From positions 3,906,001 to 3,970,000 of the forward strand of contig NZ_CP065410.1 in the NCBI RefSeq assembly GCF_020544405.1: 64,000 nt of DNA, given 5' to 3'. The notes under the pieces are model-generated. The model did not search any database. It worked only from the letters and a program-made list of their open reading frames with translations, and had not been told where the DNA came from. This document shows positions 8,160 to 16,564 of the stretch, in pieces; within the stretch, counting starts at the first letter, position 1; every line of letters begins with the position of its first letter. Made by a program: the position numbers and the translations under genes. This DNA comes from Pseudomonas sp. IAC-BECa141. Lineage in GTDB: Bacteria > Pseudomonadota > Gammaproteobacteria > Pseudomonadales > Pseudomonadaceae.

Positions 8160-10108
8160 TGAGCGCACCTGTTCTCACCACCCTGCTGGTGGCCAACCGT
8201 GGCGAAATCGCTTGCCGGGTCATGCGCACCGCCAAGTCGCTGGGCCTGACCACCGTTGCCGTGCACAGCGCCACCGACCGGGAAGCGCGACACAGCCGTG
8301 AAGCGGACATCCGTGTTGATCTGGGCGGCAGCAAAGCGGCCGACAGTTACCTGCAAATCGACAAACTGATCGCGGCGGCAAAGGCCAGCGGCGCTCAGGC
8401 GATTCATCCGGGTTACGGCTTTCTTTCAGAAAACGCCGGGTTTGCCCGCGCCATTGAAGCGGCCGGCCTGATCTTCCTCGGCCCGCCCGCCTCGGCCATC
8501 GACGCGATGGGCAGCAAATCCGCCGCAAAAGCGTTGATGGAAACCGCCGGCGTGCCGCTGGTGCCGGGTTATCACGGCGAAGCCCAGGATCTGGACACTT
8601 TCCGCGATGCATGCGAACGCATCGGCTACCCGGTGCTGCTCAAGGCCACGGCCGGCGGTGGCGGCAAGGGCATGAAGGTCGTTGAAGACGTCAGCCAACT
8701 GGCTGAAGCGCTGGCATCGGCTCAGCGTGAAGCGAAGTCGTCGTTCGGCGACTCGCGGATGCTGGTGGAGAAATACCTGCTCAAGCCGCGTCACGTGGAA
8801 ATCCAGGTGTTTGCCGATCAGCATGGCAATTGCCTGTACCTGAACGAGCGCGACTGCTCGATTCAGCGTCGGCACCAGAAAGTCGTCGAAGAAGCGCCGG
8901 CTCCAGGCCTGAGTCCAGAACTTCGTCAGGCGATGGGCGAAGCCGCTGTGCGTTCAGCGCAGGCCATCGGTTACGTCGGCGCCGGCACCGTGGAGTTTTT
9001 GCTGGACGCTCGCGGCGAATTCTTCTTCATGGAGATGAACACACGGTTGCAGGTCGAACACCCAGTCACTGAAGCCATCACCGGGCTCGATCTGGTGGCC
9101 TGGCAAATTCGCGTCGCCCGTGGCGAAGCGTTGCCGATCACTCAGGATCAAGTGCCGCTGAACGGGCATGCGATTGAGGTTCGGTTGTATGCGGAAGATC
9201 CGTCGAATGATTTTCTGCCGGCGACCGGGCGTCTGGATCTGTATCGCGAATCCACCGCCGGGCCGGGGCGCCGTGTGGACAGCGGCGTTGAGGAAGGCGA
9301 TGAGGTTTCGCCGTTCTATGACCCGATGCTTGGCAAGCTGATCGCCTGGGGCGAGGATCGTGAGCAGGCACGCTTGCGACTGCTGAGCATGCTCGATGAG
9401 TTTGCGATTGGCGGGTTGAAAACCAACATCAACTTCCTGCGACGGATCATCGGTCATCCGGCGTTTGCGGCGGCGGAGCTGGATACCGGGTTTATTCCGC
9501 GCTATCAGGAACAGTTGCTGCCAGCGCCCGCTGCGCTGAGTAATGAGTTCTGGGATGCGGCGGCGCAGGCTTTTGCGCAGAGTTTGCCGGGGATGGCTCG
9601 GGCAGATGATCCGGCTTCGCCCTGGGCGCTTCACAGTGGTTTGCGCGCCGGTTTGCCTCGTGAAATCACTCTGCATTTGAGCTGCGAGGGGCAGGATCGA
9701 GCGCTGACGCTCGGTGCTGGCGGCAAAGCAAAACTGATCGGCGAGCAATTGGTGGTCGAGCACGATGGACTGCGTCGACAGCTGCGGGCGATTCGTCGTG
9801 GAGAAGTTCTGTATCTGCAATGGGACGGCGAGCTGCGACGCGTTGAAACGTACGACCCGATCAGCGCTGTCGAAGCCAGTCACAGCCATCAGGGCGGTCT
9901 GACCGCGCCGATGAACGGCAGCATTGTGCGGGTGCTGGTGGAGGCCGGGCAATCGGTTGAAGCCGGTGCGCAATTGGTGGTGCTTGAGGCGATGAAGATG
10001 GAGCACAGCATTCGCGCGCCCCACGCCGGTGTGATCAAGTCACTGTATTGCCAGGAAGGTGAAATGGTCAGCGAAGGCAGTGCACTGGTCGAGCTGGAAG
10101 AAGCTTGA
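8159..10108 (+). CDS. liuD: 3-Methylcrotonyl-CoA carboxylase, biotin-carrying (alpha) subunit (LiuD)
   Basis: A 649-residue protein with biotin carboxylase, BT and biotin carrier domains in one chain. The N-terminal TLLVANRGEIACRV, the ATP-grasp loop KATAGGGGKGMK, and EMNTRLQVEHPVTE are biotin carboxylase signatures. The C-terminal VLEAMKMEHSI contains the biotinylated lysine. It carboxylates its own biotin with ATP and bicarbonate and delivers it to LiuB. The start chosen is the ATG overlapping the liuC stop; the frame stays open further upstream but no better start exists. It closes the liuABCD operon. Confidence 0.95.
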   Translation: MSAPVLTTLLVANRGEIACRVMRTAKSLGLTTVAVHSATDREARHSREADIRVDLGGSKAADSYLQIDKLIAAAKASGAQAIHPGYGFLSENAGFARAIEAAGLIFLGPPASAIDAMGSKSAAKALMETAGVPLVPGYHGEAQDLDTFRDACERIGYPVLLKATAGGGGKGMKVVEDVSQLAEALASAQREAKSSFGDSRMLVEKYLLKPRHVEIQVFADQHGNCLYLNERDCSIQRRHQKVVEEAPAPGLSPELRQAMGEAAVRSAQAIGYVGAGTVEFLLDARGEFFFMEMNTRLQVEHPVTEAITGLDLVAWQIRVARGEALPITQDQVPLNGHAIEVRLYAEDPSNDFLPATGRLDLYRESTAGPGRRVDSGVEEGDEVSPFYDPMLGKLIAWGEDREQARLRLLSMLDEFAIGGLKTNINFLRRIIGHPAFAAAELDTGFIPRYQEQLLPAPAALSNEFWDAAAQAFAQSLPGMARADDPASPWALHSGLRAGLPREITLHLSCEGQDRALTLGAGGKAKLIGEQLVVEHDGLRRQLRAIRRGEVLYLQWDGELRRVETYDPISAVEASHSHQGGLTAPMNGSIVRVLVEAGQSVEAGAQLVVLEAMKMEHSIRAPHAGVIKSLYCQEGEMVSEGSALVELEEA

Positions 10109-10114
10109 AAGGTG

Positions 10115-10144
10115 GATCGATCCTACGCTTGGCGAGGATCGATC
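10115..10144. terminator. Hairpin between convergent liuD and repressor genes
   Basis: GATCGATCCT and AGGATCGATC form a perfect 10-bp stem around a 10-nt loop just after liuD. No clear T-run follows on either strand, so termination is likely but not certain. Confidence 0.55.
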
Positions 10145-10147
10145 TGA

Positions 10148-10804
10148 CTAGTATTTGGCGGTTGCCTGAACCACGACACCGATGATTCGGCACTCGTCGG
10201 TCAACAAGGCTTTCGGCCAGGTCGGATTGAGCGGCACCAGGTAACGCTGGCCGCCCTCTTCGATCAGTTTGCGGAAAATCGCCTCGTCGCTGTCCGGCCA
10301 CTGGGCGATTACCAATTTCCCGGGCTCGGCTTCCAGTGCCGGATCCACCAGAATCATCATTCCCTCGCCGATGCTCTGCCCGGTGGGCGCCGTCATCGCG
10401 TTACCCGTCACCGTGAGCCAGAACGCCGGGCCGCGGGCGTGGTAATCCGTCAGTACGAAACGTCGCTTGTCCTTGGCACTCGAATACGCTGGCTGGCTCT
10501 CACGGGCCTCGACCGGCGAATTCCACTCGCTGACCGGATAGCGAAAGTAAGGGTTGTACTTCTGCGCAAGGGGCATTTCGTCGTCCGCATCGACCTGCGG
10601 TTCACGAATCACCACCGCGACCTCGAGATACTCCATGCCCAGCGCTTTCAGCACGCGGTTCATCTGCGTGATGCCGGGCTCGCGGCGCTTGTTCAGCCAA
10701 TGGCCGATACCGCCCTGAGACATGCCGACGCGCTCGCCGAGTTCGACTTGAGTGACGTTGAGTTCACTCATTTTGGCCTTGACCAACTCAATCCATTTAT
10801 CCAT
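10148..10804 (-). CDS. CI/PrtR-like repressor with S24 (LexA-type) self-cleavage domain
   Basis: A 218-residue two-domain regulator. The N-terminal XRE helix-turn-helix (about 10-65) includes TQVELGERVGMSQGGIGHWLNKRREPG. The C-terminal S24 domain carries TVTGNAMTAP (the serine position of S24 peptidases is replaced: the usual pattern is GDSM and here it is GNAM), MILVDP and KLVIAQ with the lysine position. Pyocin repressor PrtR has the same layout. A start 10 residues upstream (10834) is possible; neither start has a strong ribosome site. No prophage or bacteriocin genes adjoin. The divergent spacer holds inverted repeats that look like its operators, so it probably controls itself and the gene at 10934. 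Confidence 0.82.
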   Translation of the reverse strand: MDKWIELVKAKMSELNVTQVELGERVGMSQGGIGHWLNKRREPGITQMNRVLKALGMEYLEVAVVIREPQVDADDEMPLAQKYNPYFRYPVSEWNSPVEARESQPAYSSAKDKRRFVLTDYHARGPAFWLTVTGNAMTAPTGQSIGEGMMILVDPALEAEPGKLVIAQWPDSDEAIFRKLIEEGGQRYLVPLNPTWPKALLTDECRIIGVVVQATAKY

Positions 10805-10850
10805 GTGCGGCACCATACGTGGACGCCTGCGGCCGGCAAAACACATATTG

Positions 10851-10889
10851 TAGTATTTAAATTCTGGTCACAAATACTGATAGTACTAT
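10851..10889. promoter_or_regulatory. Candidate operators for the CI/PrtR-like repressor
   Basis: TAGTATTT (10851-10858) and AAATACTG (10872-10879) form an inverted pair. The perfect palindrome ATAGTACTAT (10880-10889) adjoins it. All share the TAGTA core and lie in the spacer between the divergent genes, overlapping the likely promoters. Confidence 0.6.
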
Positions 10890-10933
10890 TCTTAAGTCAC
10901 GGATTTGAATCGACCAAGGAGTGACCTTTCACC

Positions 10934-11272
10934 ATGACCATCACCAGCAAAGACTTGCCCGATCTGCAAATGGACACCACCTTCACCTCCCCGCAAGGGT
11001 GCGCCGCTGCGCAACGGGCGTTGGACTATTACTTGAAACCAGCTGTGTCAGAACCGGAAGTGGACGAGCGTTTTTTCGGTGTGAACAGCAACCTGAGTGG
11101 CGAAGAATCCCTGGTCCACGCTTCCGATCTGCTGCGATGTGCAGCGGCTACCGCGTTCAAGGCGGCGGACGGCTTGCAGGGCGTGAGTCGGGATCTGGCT
11201 TTTTCAGTCGTGCACATGGTGGACATGGCGCGGGCGATGGTTGATCACTCGCTCGATGGCGCGGTTCGCTGA
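10934..11272 (+). CDS. Small DUF6124/DUF3077-like protein
   Basis: A 112-residue protein of a family common in Pseudomonas and without known function. The N-terminal AAQRALDYYLKP and the central EESLVHASDLLRCAAATAF, followed by SFSVVHMVDMARAMVDHSL-type sequence, are the recurring features. It is predicted to be helical and soluble, with no signal peptide. A strong AAGGAGTGA ribosome site precedes the ATG. It is divergent from the CI/PrtR-like repressor and shares its operator region, which suggests control by that repressor. Confidence 0.75.
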   Translation: MTITSKDLPDLQMDTTFTSPQGCAAAQRALDYYLKPAVSEPEVDERFFGVNSNLSGEESLVHASDLLRCAAATAFKAADGLQGVSRDLAFSVVHMVDMARAMVDHSLDGAVR

Positions 11273-11327
11273 AGACGGGAGTTCGGACGGAAGGAAAAGA
11301 ATTTTCCAATCGCGCAGATAAAAACAT

Positions 11328-11360
11328 TTGACTTGCAAATGATAATGATTACTATTGCAA
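11328..11360 (+). promoter_or_regulatory. Fur-regulated promoter of prrF
   Basis: TTGACT (11328-11333) and TACTAT (11350-11355) form a sigma70 promoter with a 16-bp spacer. GCAAATGATAATGATTACTA, within the spacer and -10 region, is a good Fur-box match (GATAATGATAATCATTATC). Iron-bound Fur would cover the promoter. Confidence 0.85.
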
Positions 11361-11362
11361 GC

Positions 11363-11474
11363 AACTGGTCGCGAGATCAGTCGATGGACCAGAGACCTTA
11401 GGTCGGTCTTCTGGACTATCTCCTCATCAGGCTAATCACGGTTTTTGACCCGGCTTTTTGCCGGGTCTTTTTTT
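11363..11474 (+). ncRNA. prrF: PrrF iron-responsive small RNA
   Basis: About 112 nt from AACTGGTCGCGAGATCAG to the T-run of a rho-independent terminator (GACCCGGC, loop, GCCGGGTC, TTTTTTT at 11447-11474). The central segment CTGGACTATCTCCTCATCAGG is the conserved antisense core of Pseudomonas PrrF RNAs, which repress iron-using proteins such as SodB and TCA enzymes when iron is scarce. Only one copy is present; fluorescent pseudomonads usually carry two unlinked copies, so I do not assign number 1 or 2. The stretch 11475-11751 after it holds no gene that I can support. Confidence 0.9.
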
Positions 11475-11751
11475 GCCAGTTTTCTGGCTTATGGCTTCAG
11501 GCTAATGAAGTCTTTGGGTGCTGCAAATTCGATGGCGCGGATAATATCAAAAGAATATTGCTTGGCAAGCGGACCCCGGCCACATTGGGGCTAAGTAATG
11601 CCAATCAGCACTTGAGAATCAATCGCACAGTCACTAAGCTGCATCCGCGTCATGGAGGACGCCCCCCCGCCACACCCCGCAATTTCCCTCGGTTTCACCC
11701 CTGTCTTGCGTGTAAAGTAGCCGCCATAAAAATCATATTCAGGAACCGATT

Positions 11752-12903
11752 ATGACCGTGGCCAAATCCTCGTTCGACATCAGCGCAAACTTCGACAGCG
11801 GCAACATCCAAGTCATCGACATCAGCAATCCGCTCAACCCGGTTCTGGCAATTCGGCCAGATACCCGCAGCGCCCATTTCCAGTGGTTCCACTTCAAGGC
11901 CAGCGGCCTGCACGTCCATCAGGAACACTGGTTTCGCCTGGTCAACGCCAGCCAGTCTTCCTACAACAAAGCCTGGACCGGCTATCAGGCGGTCGCTTCC
12001 TACGACCACGTCAACTGGTTCCGTATTCCTACCCAATTCGAAGGCGACAGCCTGCGCTTCTGCCTCGAAGCCGAGCAGACCCACGCCTGGTTCGCCTACT
12101 TCGAACCTTACAGCCGTGGCCGTCACGACTGGCTGATCGAACAAGCGCTGACCAAGGCCGGCACCGAACTGCTGGCCACCGGCAAAAGCGTCGAGGGCCG
12201 CGACATCCAGCTGCTACGCAAAGGCACTGGCGCCGAAGGTCGCCGCAAGATCTGGATCATCGCCCAGCAGCATCCGGGCGAGCACATGGCCGAGTGGTTC
12301 ATGGAAGGCGTGATCGAACGCCTGGAACATCATGACGATCCGGTACTGAACAAACTGCTGGCCAGCGCCGATCTGTACCTGGTCCCGAACATGAACCCGG
12401 ACGGCGCCTTCCACGGCCACCTGCGCACCAACGCCATGGGCCAGGACCTGAACCGCGCCTGGCAGAACGCCAGTCAGGAAATCAGCCCGGAAGTATTTTT
12501 CGTACAGCAGCAGATGGAAAAGTACGGCGTCGATCTGTTCCTCGACGTACACGGTGACGAAGAAATCCCCCACGTGTTCACCGCCGGCTGCGAGGGCAAT
12601 CCGGGCTACACCCCGCGCCTGGAGAAGCTTGAAGAGCACTTTCGCAGTCACCTGAAACACACCACCAAAGACTTCCAGACCAAGTACGGCTATACCCGCG
12701 ACGAACCGGGCCAGGCCAACATGACCCTGGCCTGCAACAGCGTCGGCCAGAAATTCGACTGCCTGTCGCTGACTCTGGAAATGCCGTTCAAGGATCACGA
12801 CGACGCGCCGAACCCGATCACCGGCTGGTCGGGCAAACGCTCGAAGCAACTGGGCAAAGACGTGCTGACCACCATCGCCGACATGGTCGACACCCTGCGC
12901 TGA
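11752..12903 (+). CDS. M14-family zinc carboxypeptidase (cytosolic carboxypeptidase-like)
   Basis: A 383-residue protein with the two-part layout of bacterial cytosolic carboxypeptidase-like enzymes. A beta-rich N-terminal domain (about 1-130) contains FQWFHFKASGL, followed by an M14 domain. Zinc ligands are visible as QQHPGEHMAEWF (His and Glu) and FLDVHGDEEIPHVF (second His); NPDGAFHGHLRTNAMGQDLNRAW is the substrate-binding loop with Asn-Arg. LTLEMPFKDH supplies the catalytic glutamate near the C-terminus. No signal peptide is seen, so it is cytoplasmic. The substrate is unknown; eukaryotic relatives trim tubulin glutamate. Confidence 0.88.
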   Translation: MTVAKSSFDISANFDSGNIQVIDISNPLNPVLAIRPDTRSAHFQWFHFKASGLHVHQEHWFRLVNASQSSYNKAWTGYQAVASYDHVNWFRIPTQFEGDSLRFCLEAEQTHAWFAYFEPYSRGRHDWLIEQALTKAGTELLATGKSVEGRDIQLLRKGTGAEGRRKIWIIAQQHPGEHMAEWFMEGVIERLEHHDDPVLNKLLASADLYLVPNMNPDGAFHGHLRTNAMGQDLNRAWQNASQEISPEVFFVQQQMEKYGVDLFLDVHGDEEIPHVFTAGCEGNPGYTPRLEKLEEHFRSHLKHTTKDFQTKYGYTRDEPGQANMTLACNSVGQKFDCLSLTLEMPFKDHDDAPNPITGWSGKRSKQLGKDVLTTIADMVDTLR

Positions 12904-12928
12904 TCCCTCCCCGTTTTTCACTTCACGA

Positions 12929-12957
12929 AAGATCGCAGCCTGTCTGCGATCTTTTTT
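12929..12957 (+). terminator. Terminator after the M14 carboxypeptidase gene
   Basis: AAGATCGCAG, five-base loop, CTGCGATC followed by TTTTTTT. Confidence 0.85.
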
Positions 12958-13049
12958 TGTGCCGTCTTTTACCCAATCAGGTTGCAAATCAAAACTGGAT
13001 TACCTACCGTCAATCAAGTTTCAACTTGAAACCTGAAAGGATCCGGGAC

Positions 13050-14258
13050 ATGAAAACTGCAACACTCGATAACGCTGTCGTACTGCTTTTCGCCATCGCT
13101 TGCAGCCTCGCAGTGGGCAACGTGTATTACGGCCAGCCGCTGCTGGATGCGATGGCCGACGCCTTCGGTCTGACGCCGGGCAGCATCGGCGTCGTCATGA
13201 CCTTGACTCAGATCGGTTATGGACTCGGTCTGTTATTGCTCGTGCCCCTCGGCGATCTGCTCAATCGGCGGCGGCTGATCGTCACGCAAACGCTGTTGTC
13301 CGCCGCAGCCTTGCTGATGATTGCTCTGGCCCCGAACAGCGCGTGGCTGCTGATCGGCGTCACCCTGACCGGTCTGCTTGCGGTGGTCACCCAGGTGCTG
13401 GTCGCCTACGCCGCAACCCTTGCCGTCCCCGCGCAACGCGGAAAGGTTGTCGGCGTGATCACCAGCGGCATCGTCGTCGGCATTCTGCTCGCGCGCACGG
13501 TAGCGGGCGGCATGGCTGATCTGGCCGGCTGGCGTTCGATCTATCTGTTGTCGGCGGGATTGACGCTGGTGATGGCCGCGCTGCTGTTTCGGGTATTGCC
13601 CAAGGATGAAGAAGCACGACCGGACACGCATTACGTGGCACTGATCACTTCAGTGTTCACTCTGTTTCGTGAGGAGCCGGTGCTGCGCCGACGAGCAATC
13701 CTGGCGCTGCTCACCTTCGCCAGCGCCATGGTGCTGTGGACGCCGATGGTGTTGCCGCTGTCCGCCCCGCCGTTGTCGCTTTCCCACAGCGAAATCGGAT
13801 TGTTCGGACTCGCCGGCGCGGCAGGCGCACTCGCCGCCGCCAGAGCCGGTCACCTGGCGGATCGAGGATGGGGACAGTGGGTGAGCGGTCTGTCGCTGCT
13901 GTTGATGCTGGGCTCGTGGCTGCCGATCGCACTCACCCAAACTTCGTTGTGGGCGCTGCTGCTTGGCGTCATCACCCTGGATCTGGGCTTGCAGGCCGTG
14001 CACGTCGCCAGTCAGAGCATGATCTACAGCGTCCGCCCGGAGGCGCAAAGCCGACTGACTGCCGGCTACATGCTGTTTTACTCCATTGGCAGCGCCTTGG
14101 GCTCGATCGCCTCGACGGCCATGTACGCCTGGGCAGGATGGCCGGGCGTCTGCTGGCTGGGTGCCGCAATCAACATGGTCGCGTTGCTTTATTGGTGGCG
14201 ATCACTGGCCGGACAGAAACGTGGCGAGGCTGTTTGCGCCCTCGCCACGTCGGACTGA
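13050..14258 (+). CDS. MFS transporter
   Basis: A 402-residue major-facilitator protein with about 12 hydrophobic helices. The N-terminal region ends in GNVYYGQPLLDAMADAFG, and the loop after helix 2 reads PLGDLLNRRRLI, a form of the MFS D-R/K-R/K motif. The ATG at 13050 has GAAAGGA 10 bp upstream; the open frame extends further but without a ribosome site. The family resembles YdeR/YnfM-like efflux carriers. The substrate cannot be named. It converges with the cytochrome b561 gene. Confidence 0.85.
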   Translation: MKTATLDNAVVLLFAIACSLAVGNVYYGQPLLDAMADAFGLTPGSIGVVMTLTQIGYGLGLLLLVPLGDLLNRRRLIVTQTLLSAAALLMIALAPNSAWLLIGVTLTGLLAVVTQVLVAYAATLAVPAQRGKVVGVITSGIVVGILLARTVAGGMADLAGWRSIYLLSAGLTLVMAALLFRVLPKDEEARPDTHYVALITSVFTLFREEPVLRRRAILALLTFASAMVLWTPMVLPLSAPPLSLSHSEIGLFGLAGAAGALAAARAGHLADRGWGQWVSGLSLLLMLGSWLPIALTQTSLWALLLGVITLDLGLQAVHVASQSMIYSVRPEAQSRLTAGYMLFYSIGSALGSIASTAMYAWAGWPGVCWLGAAINMVALLYWWRSLAGQKRGEAVCALATSD

Positions 14259-14263
14259 CACAA

Positions 14264-14809
14264 TCAACCGCGATTGCGTCCCCGCAGCATGCTGTCGAGC
14301 ACTTCGTCGCGGCGCACCCAGCCATGAAACAGCGCCGCCGCCAGATGCAGCAGCACGGTCAGGAACAACAAATACGCCAGATACCCGTGAGCCTTGCGCA
14401 GCAACGCAAACACCTGCGCATCCGCCGGCACGATCGACGGCAATTGCAGGGACGCGCCGAGCATCACCGGATCCCCCGCCGCGCTGATCATCGCCCAGCC
14501 CAGCAGCGGCAACACCAGCATCAGCGCGTACAGCAACAGATGAGAGGCCTTGGCCGCCAGCACTTGCCAGCCCGGCAGATCCGCTGGCAGCGGCGGCTGG
14601 CGGGTGCCCAGCCGTACAAGAATGCGCACGATCACCAGCAACAGAATCGCGATGCCCAGCGGCTTGTGCAGATTGATCAGCCATTCATGCCGCGCCGACA
14701 CCGAGGTCACCATGCCGGCACCGATGAACAACATCGCGATGATCATCAACGCCATCAGCCAGTGCAGCAACCGCGCCAGCGGATTGAAATGAGTCGGTTG
14801 CGTGCTCAT
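14264..14809 (-). CDS. Cytochrome b561 partner of the catalase-like peroxidase
   Basis: A 181-residue four-helix membrane cytochrome of the bacterial b561 family. Histidines in helix positions suitable for two b hemes are visible in ARLLHWLMAL, INLHKPLG, SHLLLYALML and VLLHLAAALFHGW. Its start overlaps the stop of the peroxidase gene (ATGA), so the two are translated together. It could pass electrons from ubiquinol to the periplasmic peroxidase domain; this pairing is an inference from coupling. It lies in the unit driven by the ECF-type promoter at 15943-15969. Confidence 0.88.
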   Translation of the reverse strand: MSTQPTHFNPLARLLHWLMALMIIAMLFIGAGMVTSVSARHEWLINLHKPLGIAILLLVIVRILVRLGTRQPPLPADLPGWQVLAAKASHLLLYALMLVLPLLGWAMISAAGDPVMLGASLQLPSIVPADAQVFALLRKAHGYLAYLLFLTVLLHLAAALFHGWVRRDEVLDSMLRGRNRG

Positions 14810-15900
14810 GGGCGAGCCTCCTTTTTGCCGGTCGGCAGTTGGCTGACTTCGCTGGTGCGACGCAGGTAGGAATCGGCGTAACCGGCCGAGCGCGCGGCCA
14901 GCAACGGATCGTCGGAACCCTGAATGCCGGCCGGCAGCACCAGCGGATCGTAGTTGATGTCACGGCATTCACCGCTGAGCTGCGGCTGGGTCTTTTCCAG
15001 TACCAGAGTGCCGGCGTTCAACACTTTGCGGCCGGCGGGCCAGGTTTTGCTCGCGTCGTTCACCGGATCGTCGGCGTTGGCCAAGGTGATGTTCAACTGA
15101 AAGCGCAGCGGCCCTTCGGCCAGGCGTTGCACCAGGTCCTTCTCAAGGAAGTCGCTTCCTTCAGGCGCAGTCGCACCGGCAGCATCCTGGGCCAGAGGCG
15201 TCATGCTCCAGCGCACCGCCTGCTTCTTGCCGCTGGCATCCACCAGATAAAACGCGTTGATGCTGTTGTAGGTTTCCGTCGCGTAACTGGCCGACGGTCT
15301 GGCGGTTTTTATCCAGGTCAGAAACGGCACGGTTTCCGTGTGTGCGGCAAAAAATGCCGGCACCTTGGCCGGATCCGGCTTGCCCGTGGCGGGATCCGGC
15401 GATTGCGCCTGCTGCAACTGATAGAACGCCTCGGGCGTACCGACCGGGAATACCGGCATGCTGTTCATCCCGGTGCGCCACTGCTGGCCGTTGGCCTGAG
15501 TGAAACGCAGCGCCAGACTGCGGATCGGTACGGCGCTGTCCGGTGCGTACGGATTGCCGGCCGGTAACGCAAAGCGCCCGACCACCGGGGTGCGCGGCTC
15601 GTTGAACACTTGCGCGACCGAATACGAGCGAGCCTCACCGCTGCTCTCGAAGTAGCCGATCACGCAAACACCTTTGGCGTGATTGCGGCGAAAGCCGGGA
15701 TGCACGCCGTTGTTCTTTTCCAGCACATCGACCAACGCTTTCGGCGTCAGTCGTTGTGGGTCAAATGAACCATGAACGTAGGCAAACGCCCCGGCCAGGG
15801 CTGCGACCACCACGGCGATTCCGCCAAGCCGCAACACCAGGCTCGCGGCACTCAGTGGCGGGTGTTGTGGCCCGCCGGGCGATGAGCTGCGATCAACCAT
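14806..15900 (-). CDS. Membrane-anchored catalase-family peroxidase (SrpA-like)
   Basis: A 364-residue protein with a single N-terminal membrane anchor (about 19-42) followed by a mini-catalase fold. FRRNHAKGVCVIGYF carries the distal histidine, and RSAGYADSYLRR near the C-terminus carries the heme-ligand tyrosine. It is shorter than ordinary catalases (about 480 residues or more) and belongs to the catalase-related peroxidases such as SrpA. The domain should lie in the periplasm. The start at 15900 has GGAG eight bases upstream; an upstream in-frame start would overlap the promoter. It is co-transcribed with cytochrome b561. Confidence 0.88.
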   Translation of the reverse strand: MVDRSSSPGGPQHPPLSAASLVLRLGGIAVVVAALAGAFAYVHGSFDPQRLTPKALVDVLEKNNGVHPGFRRNHAKGVCVIGYFESSGEARSYSVAQVFNEPRTPVVGRFALPAGNPYAPDSAVPIRSLALRFTQANGQQWRTGMNSMPVFPVGTPEAFYQLQQAQSPDPATGKPDPAKVPAFFAAHTETVPFLTWIKTARPSASYATETYNSINAFYLVDASGKKQAVRWSMTPLAQDAAGATAPEGSDFLEKDLVQRLAEGPLRFQLNITLANADDPVNDASKTWPAGRKVLNAGTLVLEKTQPQLSGECRDINYDPLVLPAGIQGSDDPLLAARSAGYADSYLRRTSEVSQLPTGKKEARP

Positions 15901-15942
15901 GAAGCACTCCAGGGCCATCGGCCACAAGTAGGAAGAATCAGC

Positions 15943-15969
15943 AAGACGCACGCCATCGGGATTTATTCC
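15943..15969 (-). promoter_or_regulatory. ECF-type promoter of the peroxidase/b561 unit
   Basis: Read on the minus strand: GGAATAA (-35), 14 nt, CGTCTT (-10). The divergent sigma gene has the same two elements with the same spacer. This identity strongly suggests recognition by the same ECF sigma factor. Confidence 0.85.
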
Positions 15970-15997
15970 ACGGTCCGGTATTTATTTTTCAGAACGT

Positions 15998-16024
15998 GGA
16001 ATAACCTCCAATGCCGGACGTCTT
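15998..16024 (+). promoter_or_regulatory. ECF-type autoregulatory promoter of the sigma/anti-sigma operon
   Basis: GGAATAA (15998-16004), 14 nt, CGTCTT (16019-16024), 33 bp before the sigma-factor start codon. It is a mirror of the promoter for the peroxidase unit. Confidence 0.85.
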
Positions 16025-16057
16025 CCTAGTCCACAGCGTAGTGACTAGTAGAACTTC

Positions 16058-16564
16058 ATGAGCGAATTCGACGAACAACTGAGAGAAATCATTCCCAGAT
16101 TGCGGCGCTTTGCCGTGTCGTTGACCCGCAACGGCAGCAGCGCCGACGATCTGGTACAGGCCAGCCTGGAGCGGGCGCTGTCGAGTTGGGGCGACAAACG
16201 CGCCGACGGCGATCTGCGCGCCTGGCTGTTTTCGATCCTGTACCGGCAGTTCCTCGATGCGCATCGGCGTTCGCGGCGGTATGCGCGGATGCTCGAGTTC
16301 TTCACCGGCCGCGATGACGCCGAGCCCTCGGTGGAACGCACCGTCATTGCCCAATCGACCTTGCAGGTCTTCGACCGACTGCCCACCGAACAGCGCGCGC
16401 TGCTGTTGATGGTGTCGGTGGAAGGCCTGACTTATAAGGAGGTCGCCGAGATTCTCGACGTCCCCACCGGCACCGTGATGTCGCGCCTGTCCCGTGCTCG
16501 CCAGGCCCTGCGCCAGCTCAGCGACGGGGAAATCAGCAGCCCTTCCTTGCGGATACTCAAATGA
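16058..16564 (+). CDS. ECF sigma factor controlling the peroxidase/b561 unit
   Basis: A 168-residue group 4 sigma factor. Region 2 (about 10-75) contains SADDLVQASLERAL and DLRAWLFSILYRQFLDAHRR. Region 4 (about 100-155) contains LPTEQRALLLMVSVEGLTYKE followed by VAEILDVPTGTVMSRLSRAR. Its stop overlaps the start of the downstream anti-sigma gene (ATGA, 16561-16564). Matched promoters in front of this gene and the divergent peroxidase gene show the likely regulon. It does not match AlgU, SigX or iron-starvation sigmas in context. Confidence 0.92.
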   Translation: MSEFDEQLREIIPRLRRFAVSLTRNGSSADDLVQASLERALSSWGDKRADGDLRAWLFSILYRQFLDAHRRSRRYARMLEFFTGRDDAEPSVERTVIAQSTLQVFDRLPTEQRALLLMVSVEGLTYKEVAEILDVPTGTVMSRLSRARQALRQLSDGEISSPSLRILK

